Positions 1 to 8,239 of a stretch of 29,894 bases of DNA are shown here, piece after piece. Location of the stretch: positions 1-29,894 of the forward strand of contig CALDIE010000139.1 in NCBI GenBank assembly GCA_937901625.1. Reading direction: 5' to 3'. A program made the position numbers and the translations under genes. The stretch's first letter is position 1. Each line of letters starts with the position of its first letter. Origin of the DNA: an uncultured Lachnospiraceae bacterium (GTDB taxonomy: Bacteria > Bacillota > Clostridia > Lachnospirales > Lachnospiraceae). The notes under the pieces are model-generated. The model was not told the DNA's origin. It searched no databases and was given only the letters and a program-made list of their open reading frames with translations.

Positions 1-2469
1 GCTGATGGCATCATAGAGGGAGCCGCCGAAATTGCGCTTTCGATGAAGTGCCAAAAGGGTATGATTTAATTCCTGCCTCATCTCCTTAAGACGCTTTGCC
101 GTTTCTTCATACTCCTCCGGCGCCTTGATCCTGCCCACTTCCAGCGCCTTTTCAAGCTGTCCTAACACCGACGTCTTGTTGGTCTTGTTGGAGTGGAGCT
201 CAAGGCAAAACGCATCCAGTCCGACTGCCGCCAGGCGCTTTTGAACCACCGAAAGGGCGGCCATTTTTTCCGCCACAAAAAGGACCGACTTACCCTGATA
301 AAGAGCATTGGCGATCATATTGGTGATAGTCTGACTCTTTCCGGTCCCAGGGGGACCATGTAAAACAAAACTCTTTCCCCTGGCTGCCGTAACGATTGCC
401 ACCATCTGGGAGGAATCGGCACTTAAAGGAACCGCCATATCCGCCGGCATCACTGTTTCGTCAATATTTTCCAGGGTAACGCCACCCTCTTCACTCTCTG
501 CGAGCATCTGCTGCTCCGCTTCGGGCATTCCGCCGTCCATAAGGCTTCGGACCACGCGGCTTGCCTTGAGATCATCGGAACGGTTACGCAGATCGTTCCA
601 CATTACAAACTGGCCGAAAGAAAACAGTCCCAGGAAAACATAATTACATACATTCCAGCCTTTTTTCTCCATTACCGCCTGACGGAAGGTCTGGAGAACC
701 AGAGGAATGTCGATTCCGTGTTCGTCTTCCGGAAGAGGATCGAGTCCGCCGATCGCGATCCCGTGATCCTGACGAAGGTATTCCAGGAGCGTAACGTTAA
801 CCTGCGTTTCCTCATTTCTGCTCCGAAGGATATAGCCCTTCTTACGAACACTCTTTACCACTTCCACGGGAACCAGAAGAAGCGGTGCCAGACGGGCCTT
901 TTTCGATTTATCCGTTTCATACCAACGTAAAAAACCAAGAGCCAGGAACAGTGTATTGGCTCCGTTTTCTTCCAGACTGACTTTGGCAAAACGCTGGATA
1001 TTCTTCATGGAAACCGCCAGCTCATCCTCCTCGAGGAATGTATGGATGCGGCCGTTTCTCAACTCCTCCAAAGAGAAGTCCAAAGAAAGGCTTCCACCGT
1101 TTTCCGCCTCATATACTTTATCGTCACGAAGACTTCCCTTCCACTCCGAGGGAATCGGAAGGATCTGGAATTCCTTTCCTTCCGCCAGTTCATCCTCGAT
1201 CAGACCCTCATCCTCCAGCATCAGCTGAAGGGCATTCTTATTCACACGGAAATTCAACAGGGCGTTGCGAAGGCTGAAATCCAGAAGCTTTCTCTCCCAC
1301 ATCTGCTGTCTGGTGATCGTAGCCCCTCCTTCGATCACCCTGCCGCGAAGAGAAGTATCCAATGCCGCGGGCGCGCTAACGGTACCGGACGCACTGTCTT
1401 TATGATCCCTTGTCTCCGCTTCCTTTTGATATTCCTCAAGATTTCCGGCCTTCGGACGGATCCCGCCCGTACGACACCTGAAAATATCGATCACACAGTT
1501 AAATTTCTCCGGCTTGGACAGATGTCCCGCGCCCACGCTCACCGCGCGGTCAAAATCAAAGCCTCCAAACGAGTTATTGCTGCCGGTATTCATCGCCGTT
1601 GCTTCCACTAAAAGGAGTTCCTCCGCACCGCTTGCAATCCTCTTTTCCAGCACGGAAACATCATCTACCGAACAGTCCGCGAAACTCTGCGGATCCAGCC
1701 AGCATCCCGCAAAAGCATGTCCGGTAATGATCACAACCAGAGGACGTAATCCCGCCGCCTCCAGACAGGAAGCGTAAAAGAGAGACATCTCCAGACAGTT
1801 TCCCTGCCTTTTATCCATTATTGCGGCAACACTGCGAATGCGCTGTCCCATTGCCTCAAAGCCGGGCGGTGACATCACATAATCGATCTTAAGATCCCTG
1901 ATGGCGGTATAGATCGCGGCCATTATCATCTTCACCCGATTGGGATCCTGCGTCTGGTATGCATCCATTGATCCATCCATCCCCCACTGTCTTAAATATT
2001 CCGATGCCTGACTTAGCACTTCCGGAATATGACTGTCGTTAGGCGTTACGAAAGCCGCTAAAAGCTCCGGCATGATGTCGATCCCGCACCACTGATCCGG
2101 AGAAAGAAGCTCTATGCTCTGTTCCAGATTCCCGCAGATCTGGCCGTCCCGGTCCTTTACTTCCATGATGATCGTTCCGACGATCTTTTCCGTAAGCGAA
2201 AAGAGATATTCCGTCGATAAAAGGATCTTTACAGGCTGTAATTCCCACTCCTGTCCGGGAGAGAGACGCTCGATCCTTGCGTGATACTCTCTTGCAAACG
2301 CCGGCTCAAACGACACGGTTAACTCCAGATCGTTTACTTCTTCATCCGATTCATTCTTTAGGAGAATACTGCGCACCGCGGGAATATAATTCTGCTGCAT
2401 CGAAAAATTTATCGCCGCCATACATACCGCCGATACCTTGATCCGATCTTTTTTCGCTGTTTCTTCCAT
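1..2469 (-). CDS. DUF4011-type superfamily 1 helicase with N-terminal transglutaminase-like domain (partial, runs off the window)
   Basis: The frame is open from ATG 2469 to the window edge and gives the first 822 residues; the C-terminus is missing. The ATG follows an AAAGGAGA ribosome site by 6 nt. Residues about 1-125 look like a beta-sandwich. Residues about 200-300 are transglutaminase-like, with Cys225 in QGNCLEMSLFYASC and His251 in GHAFAGCW. The DUF4011 signature WERKLLDFSLRN starts at Trp391. A P-loop GPPGTGKS (Lys711) opens the helicase core. Known: proteins of this family are often about 2,000 residues, carry split SF1 helicase motifs and commonly end in a Vsr-like nuclease and DUF3320; members have been reported in anti-phage systems. 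Nucleic acid remodelling is inferred. It lies 33 nt after trmO, so it is probably cotranscribed. The three motifs share one frame, so no frameshift is evident. The role is unknown. Confidence 0.85.
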   Translation of the reverse strand, partial: MEETAKKDRIKVSAVCMAAINFSMQQNYIPAVRSILLKNESDEEVNDLELTVSFEPAFAREYHARIERLSPGQEWELQPVKILLSTEYLFSLTEKIVGTIIMEVKDRDGQICGNLEQSIELLSPDQWCGIDIMPELLAAFVTPNDSHIPEVLSQASEYLRQWGMDGSMDAYQTQDPNRVKMIMAAIYTAIRDLKIDYVMSPPGFEAMGQRIRSVAAIMDKRQGNCLEMSLFYASCLEAAGLRPLVVIITGHAFAGCWLDPQSFADCSVDDVSVLEKRIASGAEELLLVEATAMNTGSNNSFGGFDFDRAVSVGAGHLSKPEKFNCVIDIFRCRTGGIRPKAGNLEEYQKEAETRDHKDSASGTVSAPAALDTSLRGRVIEGGATITRQQMWERKLLDFSLRNALLNFRVNKNALQLMLEDEGLIEDELAEGKEFQILPIPSEWKGSLRDDKVYEAENGGSLSLDFSLEELRNGRIHTFLEEDELAVSMKNIQRFAKVSLEENGANTLFLALGFLRWYETDKSKKARLAPLLLVPVEVVKSVRKKGYILRSRNEETQVNVTLLEYLRQDHGIAIGGLDPLPEDEHGIDIPLVLQTFRQAVMEKKGWNVCNYVFLGLFSFGQFVMWNDLRNRSDDLKASRVVRSLMDGGMPEAEQQMLAESEEGGVTLENIDETVMPADMAVPLSADSSQMVAIVTAARGKSFVLHGPPGTGKSQTITNMIANALYQGKSVLFVAEKMAALSVVQKRLAAVGLDAFCLELHSNKTNKTSVLGQLEKALEVGRIKAPEEYEETAKRLKEMRQELNHTLLALHRKRNFGGSLYDAIS

Positions 2470-2502
2470 CTCTATCTCCTTTCGGGTCTCCCCTGTCGGT
2501 TT

Positions 2503-3180
2503 TTATCTTATCTCAATCTCTCTCACGGTAAGGATCTCACCTTTTACCGTGAAACGGACATTATATTTCCCGTAGGCCACTCCCCAGACTCTCTCTTCAT
2601 CATGTATAAACGCCGTTCTGGGATCCTGCTGCAGGATCCGGTAAATATCTTCCAGATCGTTTGGATCTATCTGTGACCGACATTCCTTTGGAATATCTAC
2701 CGTAAGATTTCCCTTAACATCCCTTTCTCCAAACCCTGCCTTTGCGTCCGGATGGGCATCCGTATAGGGAAGGTACGGCTTGATATCCAGGATCGGCGTA
2801 CCGTTTAGCATATCAATGCCGCTTACATATAAGACGATCCCCCGCTCCTCTTCCTTTTCCAAACGTTCCAGACGAACCGAGGACAAACCGATCGAATTGG
2901 GTCTGTAAGGTGACCTTGTCGAAAATACGCCCATCCTTTCTCTTCCGCCGAGGCGGGGCGGGGCAACCGTTGCTGCCCAGTTTTGTCTGTGCGCTTTTGA
3001 AAAATCCCACAAAAGCCACAGATAATCATATTCTTCTATTCCGCGCAGCGCATCCGGATTCCGGTATTTGGGCGTAAATACAATCTTTCCGCGCGCTCCC
3101 TCCACCAGGTTGCTCTGTCTGGGTATCCCGAATTTTTCCGGGAAATCCGTATAAATATGCGCGATCACTTCCGTTTCCAT
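2503..3180 (-). CDS. trmO: tRNA (N6-threonylcarbamoyladenosine37-N6)-methyltransferase TrmO
   Basis: This is a 225-residue TsaA/TrmO (UPF0066) protein, close to the usual size for the family. TrmO uses S-adenosylmethionine to add a methyl group to t6A at position 37 of threonine tRNAs in the cytoplasm, fine-tuning decoding. Family hallmarks visible are GIPRQ near residue 24, RSPYRPNSIGLS near the middle, and NGTPILDIKPYLPYTD, the usual start of the C-terminal half. A start 39 nt upstream is possible in frame, but the ATG at 3180 follows GGGATGAAGG and matches the family start (METEVIAHI). It is the first gene of a likely two-gene transcript with the DUF4011 helicase, preceded by a plausible promoter at 3234-3262. 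Confidence 0.9.
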   Translation of the reverse strand: METEVIAHIYTDFPEKFGIPRQSNLVEGARGKIVFTPKYRNPDALRGIEEYDYLWLLWDFSKAHRQNWAATVAPPRLGGRERMGVFSTRSPYRPNSIGLSSVRLERLEKEEERGIVLYVSGIDMLNGTPILDIKPYLPYTDAHPDAKAGFGERDVKGNLTVDIPKECRSQIDPNDLEDIYRILQQDPRTAFIHDEERVWGVAYGKYNVRFTVKGEILTVREIEIR

Positions 3181-3233
3181 CGTACCTTCATCCCTTCTTA
3201 AACAAATCGATCGTTGCAATACCGATCCACCTT

Positions 3234-3262
3234 ATCTTACCAATATTTAGCATTCTTCGCAA
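3234..3262 (-). promoter_or_regulatory. Predicted sigma-A promoter upstream of trmO
   Basis: On the minus strand, TTGCGA (3257-3262) and TAAGAT (3234-3239) are separated by exactly 17 nt. It lies between the aquaporin terminator and the trmO start, where a new promoter is needed. Both hexamers are imperfect, so this is a moderate call. Confidence 0.45.
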
Positions 3263-3306
3263 TCTCAGAGCCTTTGGTCAGGGATTCCCGTCTTCCACTC
3301 CCTTAT

Positions 3307-3337
3307 CAAAAAGAGCACCGGATAACCGATGCTCTTC
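3307..3337 (-). terminator. Rho-independent terminator after the aquaporin gene
   Basis: On the minus strand, AAGAGCATCGG, a TTAT loop and CCGGTGCTCTT form an 11-bp stem with one wobble pair, running into TTTTTGA. It lies about 80 nt after the aquaporin stop codon. Confidence 0.85.
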
Positions 3338-3417
3338 TTAACAAAGTGGAAGCAATATTCTGCTTTCAATGATTCACGATCCCGTCCCCTTTTCGAAATC
3401 CGGATTACTTATGTATC

Positions 3418-4116
3418 TTACTTATCTTCCTTCTCCAGCCAACTGTAAACGCATGCTGCAAGAGCGCCGCCTGCGAGAGGTCCTACGATAAATACCCATA
3501 AGGACTTCAGTCCGGCCGAATTACCTGCAACCGCTGCTACAACCGCAGGTCCGAAGCTTCTTGCCGGATTAACGGATGCTCCGGTAAGACCGATGCCTGC
3601 AATATGGATCAGTACCAGTGTAAGACCGATGATCAGTCCGCCAAAGGAACCGTGACCTGCCTTTGCAGAGGTAACACCAAGGATTACCAGTACAAAGATA
3701 AAGGTTAAGATCAGCTCTACCAAAAGACCCGCGATCGCGCTTCCGTTAACACCGTCAAGACCGTTGGTGCCGTATCCGCCGGTCTGGTCAACCACACCGC
3801 CAAGATTAAAGATCAGAGCCAAAAGCGCGCTTCCTGCCAGTGCTCCGATGCACTGCGCAATAACATATCCGGCAAAATCCCTGGCATCCATTCTCTTTGC
3901 CAGCAGGCATCCCAGGGATACCGCCGGATTGATGTGACATCCGGAAATATTTCCCACACAGTAAGCCATCCCGACGATCACAAGTCCGAAGGCCAACGCT
4001 GTGCAAAGATAACCGCTTCCGGCATCCGGTTTACAACCAACCAGCATTGCGGTACCACATCCGAGAAATACCAGGACACAGGTACCTATACATTCCGCAA
4101 CATATTTCTTCATCAA
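3418..4116 (-). CDS. aqpZ: Aquaporin, AqpZ-like member of the MIP family
   Basis: A 232-residue six-helix channel protein of typical MIP length. The two half-helix signatures are both intact: HINPAVS (NPA at 63-65) and SVNPARSFGP (NPA at 183-185). Aligning by eye with E. coli AqpZ, the selectivity-filter positions are Phe43, His171, Ala180 and Arg186. A Phe/His pair with a small residue is typical of water channels, while glycerol facilitators usually carry NPARDFGPR and lack the His. Water conduction is therefore more likely than glycerol, though the Ala where AqpZ has Thr leaves room for other small solutes. The ATG follows AAAAGGAGGG by about 9 nt; a second ATG follows immediately. It stands alone between the zinc-ribbon gene and its own terminator. 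A glycerol kinase is encoded in the window but far away, at 18551-20062. Confidence 0.9.
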   Translation of the reverse strand: MMKKYVAECIGTCVLVFLGCGTAMLVGCKPDAGSGYLCTALAFGLVIVGMAYCVGNISGCHINPAVSLGCLLAKRMDARDFAGYVIAQCIGALAGSALLALIFNLGGVVDQTGGYGTNGLDGVNGSAIAGLLVELILTFIFVLVILGVTSAKAGHGSFGGLIIGLTLVLIHIAGIGLTGASVNPARSFGPAVVAAVAGNSAGLKSLWVFIVGPLAGGALAACVYSWLEKEDK

Positions 4117-4195
4117 ATAACCCTCCTTTTTATACCGTCCGCAGAAAGGGGACTGCGGTAAACCATTGCATATCTTTATTCCTGCCTTTAAAATC

Positions 4196-5491
4196 CTACC
4201 CCTTCCGCTCCGTCTTCTTATGGCTGAAGGAATCGTAACGCCTGCGTAGACTGAAAGAATCCTTCACAATATAATTGGCGGCGTTAGAAGCCTGGTGTGT
4301 GACCATCTTGTGCTTTTCATTGTTTAAAACAGCAAATCCGATGAACAGAGATACAACCAATGCAATGATGTGAGGCAAAATCTCCGAATTGTATTCAAGT
4401 ATTGCCAGAAAGATCTCTATAATGACCATTGCGATCCCGGCTGTCTTTAAAAGCAATCCCGTTGCTCTTTTTGAATCGACAGGAAGATTACCGGTCACTG
4501 TTCCGCTCTGTCCGTTCATCGCAAAAGAATAGATCTCATTGTTGTACTTCGTACTTAACATCCATACCGGAAGCATTACATAGTGAACTTTGCTGTCGGT
4601 AATCCTTGTATTTGCCTTCTGCGTGGATACACTGTCATATCCGGTAACCGTTTTGCTCAACTCTAACTTCATCGTGCTGTCCACACGTTTTTCCACACGG
4701 TCTCTGACCTCTTCCTGCGTCTCGTCATACTTGTTGGCAAGATAACCGGAAAAATAAGCGGAATTATAAGGAACAACTGCCGAAAAATCATACGGTTCAA
4801 GCGAATCCATATATGCGTCATTCATCTCCTTGGACGCGTCAGCCGGAATCTTTTCAAACTGCATGGAACCTTCTCTGAATACATCAAAGAATTCAAACTC
4901 CTCATAGGTTACGGTCCTGTCTTCATTTCCTACACGTTCCGTACGCCGGAACTCTCCGACTTTACGCTTACCTTCGTACCGGCCTTCGCCTTCCACGGTA
5001 CAATCAAACAGCCAGAACGGTACATACATACCGTTGATATTATCGATACGGTTGCTGTCCGTAAAGTTTTTCGGAAGAAGCTTCTTTCCCTTGTAGAAGT
5101 TCTTTAATGCCTCCTGCGCTGCCGTTTTATCTACTTTAAAAGGGATCACTCCATCCGGAAGGAACATTCCCTCAAAGGTATCCTTTACGATCACGGGACT
5201 TCCGCAGTATGGACACTCTGTGGCACCGGTATTTTCATCCGTTACCAGATCCGCGCCGCAGGAGGTACAATTATACTCCTTCATTCCCTTGGTTCCGGGC
5301 TGAATCTGCGTCCAGTCCTTTTGATCCCATGCGGTTAGCGCAGCGTTCGAGCCCTCTTGCTCCTGTTCAAACTCACTCAAGTCATACTCGCTGTCGCAAT
5401 ACTTACAAAACATCTTGTTTAAGTCGCCGCGAAACTCCAACGGTCCGCCGCAGGCTTTGCATTTATAACCTTGTATATCGCTGTCAGCCAT
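4196..5491 (-). CDS. TFIIB-type zinc-ribbon membrane protein of unknown function
   Basis: A 431-residue protein. The N-terminus carries two CxxC...CxxC zinc ribbons: Cys11/Cys14 with Cys29/Cys32, and Cys75/Cys78 with Cys93/Cys96. A long charged central region follows, then two hydrophobic helices near residues 345-395 and a basic tail (RRRYDSFSHKKTERKG). The ribbons resemble rubredoxin or TFIIB-type metal sites rather than a DNA-binding finger. Similar proteins occur in Lachnospiraceae and related Clostridia, usually annotated only as zinc-ribbon proteins. The cytoplasmic face presumably holds the ribbons, with a membrane anchor at the C-terminus (inferred). It follows an isolated promoter at 5560-5588 and a GGGGG-type ribosome site, so it is transcribed separately from ftsH. 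No function is assigned. Confidence 0.75.
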   Translation of the reverse strand: MADSDIQGYKCKACGGPLEFRGDLNKMFCKYCDSEYDLSEFEQEQEGSNAALTAWDQKDWTQIQPGTKGMKEYNCTSCGADLVTDENTGATECPYCGSPVIVKDTFEGMFLPDGVIPFKVDKTAAQEALKNFYKGKKLLPKNFTDSNRIDNINGMYVPFWLFDCTVEGEGRYEGKRKVGEFRRTERVGNEDRTVTYEEFEFFDVFREGSMQFEKIPADASKEMNDAYMDSLEPYDFSAVVPYNSAYFSGYLANKYDETQEEVRDRVEKRVDSTMKLELSKTVTGYDSVSTQKANTRITDSKVHYVMLPVWMLSTKYNNEIYSFAMNGQSGTVTGNLPVDSKRATGLLLKTAGIAMVIIEIFLAILEYNSEILPHIIALVVSLFIGFAVLNNEKHKMVTHQASNAANYIVKDSFSLRRRYDSFSHKKTERKG

Positions 5492-5559
5492 TTTGTTTCC
5501 CCCTTTGCTTACTATTTGATCCGTTTACATGTTTCAGACAGAATAGCCCTTCAGATTGA

Positions 5560-5588
5560 ATTATACAGAATTATTATTCTGTTCTCAA
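5560..5588 (-). promoter_or_regulatory. Predicted sigma-A promoter for the zinc-ribbon gene
   Basis: On the minus strand TTGAGA (5583-5588) and a perfect TATAAT (5560-5565) are spaced by 17 nt. The gene start at 5491 would have a leader of roughly 60 nt. Confidence 0.75.
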
Positions 5589-5621
5589 GGTTTATGTTAA
5601 CTCTAAACAAAAAAAGACAGT

Positions 5622-5652
5622 AAAAATGACAGGTCTTTCGAACTGTCATTTT
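5622..5652 (-). terminator. Terminator downstream of ftsH
   Basis: The arms AAAATGACAG (minus, 5652-5643) and CTGTCATTTT (5632-5623) form a 10-bp stem followed by a T-rich tail, with further T-runs just beyond. Because the stem ends in A/T pairs it could also work on the other strand, but no plus-strand gene feeds it. It is nearly 200 nt after the ftsH stop, so the ftsH transcript would have a long 3' end. Confidence 0.7.
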
Positions 5653-5845
5653 CAGAGAAGGTATTTCTTTCTTATGGGGTTATAGCAAAAAACTATAAAA
5701 TGTATTGGGGGTTACAAGTATTATTATATGCAAAACCTTTTTTTCGTCCATTTCCAAAACACACAAAGTTTACAATAACTTATTCGTTTCATTGTGCAAC
5801 TTTTACAAGTGTGCATCCTGTACAGGAAGTACTTCAATCTTTGTG

Positions 5846-7645
5846 TCAGTTGAACAATGCTTCGAACTCAGCCCGATTGATCCTTTCTTTTTCCAAAAGA
5901 AGTTTCGCGCAGGAGTGAAGAACCTCCATATGATCTTTTAAGATCTTCTTTGCTTCTTCGTAGCACTCGTCAATGATACGCTTTACCTCTTCGTCGATCT
6001 CGTTCTGCTTCTTTTCACCAAATCCCTTGGTGTGCGCAAGATCACGTCCGATAAATACTTCGTTATCATCCTCCGCGTAGTTGATCATGCCGAGTTTGTC
6101 GGAAAATCCATACCTGGTCACCATATCCTTGGCGGTATGTGTCGCCGACTTGATATCCGCAGACGCGCCGTTAGTCACATCGCCGAAGATCAGCTCCTCC
6201 GCGATCCTGCCTCCCAGAGTCACCATCAGATCCTGACGCATCTGCTCTTTGGTCCTGAACATCTCATCTCTCTCCGGCAGCGGCATCGTATATCCGGCAG
6301 CGCTTCCTCCGGTGGGAATGATGGACACCGCATAAACCGGTCCTACCAACGGAAGCACATGGAAGAGGATCGCGTGTCCCGATTCATGATATGCCGTGAT
6401 CTCTCTCTCCTTTTGAGAAATGATACGGCTCTTCTTTTCCGTTCCGATGCCTACCTGGATCAGGCATTTCTTGATATCCTCATCCATGATAAACCTTCTG
6501 CCGGCTTTAACCGCCTTGATGGCGGATTCGTTTAAAAGGTTTTCCAGATCGGCTCCCGTAAAGCCCGCAGTGGTTCTGGCTACTTCCTCCAGATTGACAT
6601 CTTCAGCGAGGTTTTTATTGGCGGCGTGAACTTTAAGGATCTCTGTCCTGCCGCGTACATCAGGCGGGCTTACCGTGATCTTCCTGTCAAAACGTCCGGG
6701 TCTTAAGATAGCCGGATCAAGGATGTCCACACGGTTTGTGGCCGCCAGAACGATGATTCCCTGATTTACTTCAAATCCGTCCATCTCCACCAGAAGCTGG
6801 TTTAAGGTCTGCTCACGCTCGTCGTGTCCGCCGCCCATACCGGTTCCTCTGCGTCTGGCTACCGCATCGATCTCATCGATAAAGACAATACAGGGAGCGT
6901 TTTTCTTGGCATTTTCAAATAAGTCTCTGACACGGCTGGCACCTACACCGACAAACATCTCCACAAAGTCCGAACCGGAGATACTGAAGAATGGCACTTT
7001 CGCTTCACCGGCGATCGCCTTGGCAAGAAGTGTTTTACCGGTACCGGGACGTCCCTCTAACAGGATACCCTTCGGAACTCTCGCGCCTGCCTGCGCGTAC
7101 TTTTTCGGATCGCTTAAGAAGTCCACGATCTCTTCGAGATCCTCTTTCTCCTCATTTAATCCGGCCACATCGGCAAAGGTGACTTTGGAATCCTTGATCA
7201 TCTGTGCACGGCTCTTACCGAAATTCATCATCTTGCTGTTCGAGTTACCGCCCTGGGCGCCTGCCACCATGATGTAAAAGAAAAAGCAGACGATCACCAC
7301 CATCAAAAGTGGAAGTCCGTACATGGAAAACCATCCCTCTTGAGGAATATCGTACAGTGTATACTCTATTCCCTGACCTTGCAGGATCCGTTCTATCTCC
7401 TTTACATCAGAAACGGAAAGCGAACGGCTTGCGCCGTTACTCAGTGTGACATCTACCGTACCGGTGGGAACTTCACGGTTTTGCTCAATCTCCACCTTGA
7501 CGATCTCACCGTTTGCAAGGTCACCCAGGAAATCCTGCCGGCTGTACGCCGGTGTCTGTCTTGTGTAATAGCTGATGCCTATACATACCGCAAGGATGAT
7601 CAGGAAGACCATCATGTACAGGCTGTAACTTTTATGTCCTTTCAA
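5846..7645 (-). CDS. ftsH: ATP-dependent zinc metalloprotease FtsH
   Basis: A 599-residue membrane-anchored AAA+ protease that extracts and degrades membrane and regulatory proteins, working as a hexamer at the inner face of the membrane. Two transmembrane helices (about 9-27 and 109-130) flank a small extracytoplasmic domain. The AAA module has Walker A GRPGTGKT (198-205), Walker B ending DEID (257-260), the pore motif FVG (231-233) and the second region of homology around ATNRVDILDPAILRPGRFD. The zinc site is HESGH (420-424) with Asp497 as probable third ligand. Walker A normally reads GPPGTGKT; the Arg is unusual but the Gly, Lys and Thr residues are kept. It lies 27 nt after hpt, the conserved tilS-hpt-ftsH order of Firmicutes. 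The C-terminal tail is short compared with Bacillus FtsH. Confidence 0.97.
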   Translation of the reverse strand: MKGHKSYSLYMMVFLIILAVCIGISYYTRQTPAYSRQDFLGDLANGEIVKVEIEQNREVPTGTVDVTLSNGASRSLSVSDVKEIERILQGQGIEYTLYDIPQEGWFSMYGLPLLMVVIVCFFFYIMVAGAQGGNSNSKMMNFGKSRAQMIKDSKVTFADVAGLNEEKEDLEEIVDFLSDPKKYAQAGARVPKGILLEGRPGTGKTLLAKAIAGEAKVPFFSISGSDFVEMFVGVGASRVRDLFENAKKNAPCIVFIDEIDAVARRRGTGMGGGHDEREQTLNQLLVEMDGFEVNQGIIVLAATNRVDILDPAILRPGRFDRKITVSPPDVRGRTEILKVHAANKNLAEDVNLEEVARTTAGFTGADLENLLNESAIKAVKAGRRFIMDEDIKKCLIQVGIGTEKKSRIISQKEREITAYHESGHAILFHVLPLVGPVYAVSIIPTGGSAAGYTMPLPERDEMFRTKEQMRQDLMVTLGGRIAEELIFGDVTNGASADIKSATHTAKDMVTRYGFSDKLGMINYAEDDNEVFIGRDLAHTKGFGEKKQNEIDEEVKRIIDECYEEAKKILKDHMEVLHSCAKLLLEKERINRAEFEALFN

Positions 7646-7672
7646 TGTTTTTCTCCTTCTGTTTATTGTTTC

Positions 7673-8209
7673 TTACTTTTCCGGTTCCACAACCCCGATG
7701 TAGGGAAGATTTCTGTATCTTTGCGCATAATCAAGTCCGTACCCCACAACAAATACATCCGGGATCTTAAAACCGTTATAATCTACTTTCACCTGAGAAA
7801 CGCGTCTGTCGGGTTTATCCAACAGAGTACACAGACGAATGCTTTTCGCCCCGCGCTGTCCTATGATTTCCAGCAAGGCTTTCAGGGTTCTTCCCGTATC
7901 GATGATATCCTCCACGATCAGAATATCCCTTCCTTCCACGGAAAGATCCGTATCCCTCGTAATCTTCACATTTCCGTTTGACTCTGTACTGTCCCCGTAG
8001 CTCGATGCGGCCATAAAATCCACCATGACCTGAAGATCCAGTCTCTTTGCCAGTTCCGTTGCGAAAAAGGCTCCTCCTTTCAGGATCCCGATCAAAAGGA
8101 TCTCCTCCACGCCTTCTTTCTTATAATCCTCTCCGATCTGCTTTCCCAACTCACGGATGCGTTCCTCCACTTTCTCTTCCGGTATCAGTACGCTGATCTT
8201 ATCACCCAT
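7673..8209 (-). CDS. hpt: Hypoxanthine phosphoribosyltransferase
   Basis: A 178-residue type I phosphoribosyltransferase, the normal length for bacterial Hpt. It salvages hypoxanthine, and usually guanine, using PRPP to form IMP or GMP in the cytoplasm. The PRPP-binding signature ILIVEDIIDTGRT is at about residues 96-108, the LKGG loop at 43-46, and the flexible SSYG catalytic loop at 69-72. The C-terminal VVGYGLDYAQRYRNLPYIGV stretch is characteristic of Hpt. The ATG at 8209 follows an AGAGGTAGAGAG ribosome site. It sits between tilS (30 nt upstream) and ftsH (27 nt downstream), the widely conserved Firmicutes arrangement, and is probably cotranscribed with both. Confidence 0.96.
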   Translation of the reverse strand: MGDKISVLIPEEKVEERIRELGKQIGEDYKKEGVEEILLIGILKGGAFFATELAKRLDLQVMVDFMAASSYGDSTESNGNVKITRDTDLSVEGRDILIVEDIIDTGRTLKALLEIIGQRGAKSIRLCTLLDKPDRRVSQVKVDYNGFKIPDVFVVGYGLDYAQRYRNLPYIGVVEPEK

Positions 8210-8239
8210 CTCTCTACCTCTCTTTTATCTCACGTATTC

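Larger units (their letters stand above)
5492..5845. other. 354-bp intergenic region between ftsH and the zinc-ribbon gene
   Basis: AT-rich region without a supported gene. In minus-strand order it holds the perfect 12-bp palindrome TCCTGTACAGGA (5816-5827) 18 nt after the ftsH stop, about 160 bp of AT-rich sequence with runs of A and T and one isolated TATAAT-like hexamer, a terminator hairpin (5622-5652), and the promoter of the next gene (5560-5588). Short open frames on the plus strand here lack ribosome sites and are not convincing. Confidence 0.7.

Noticed and set aside
1042..1611. 189-codon open frame on the plus strand
   Set aside because: Lies wholly opposite the DUF4011 gene, no ribosome site, composition typical of the antisense of a coding frame.
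1..3262. Reading trmO plus helicase as a defence island
   Set aside because: Only one candidate gene is visible, no toxin, nuclease, methylase or mobile element is near, and the flanks are housekeeping.
7340..7981. 213-codon plus-strand open frame
   Set aside because: Antisense to ftsH and hpt, both certain genes; no start signals.
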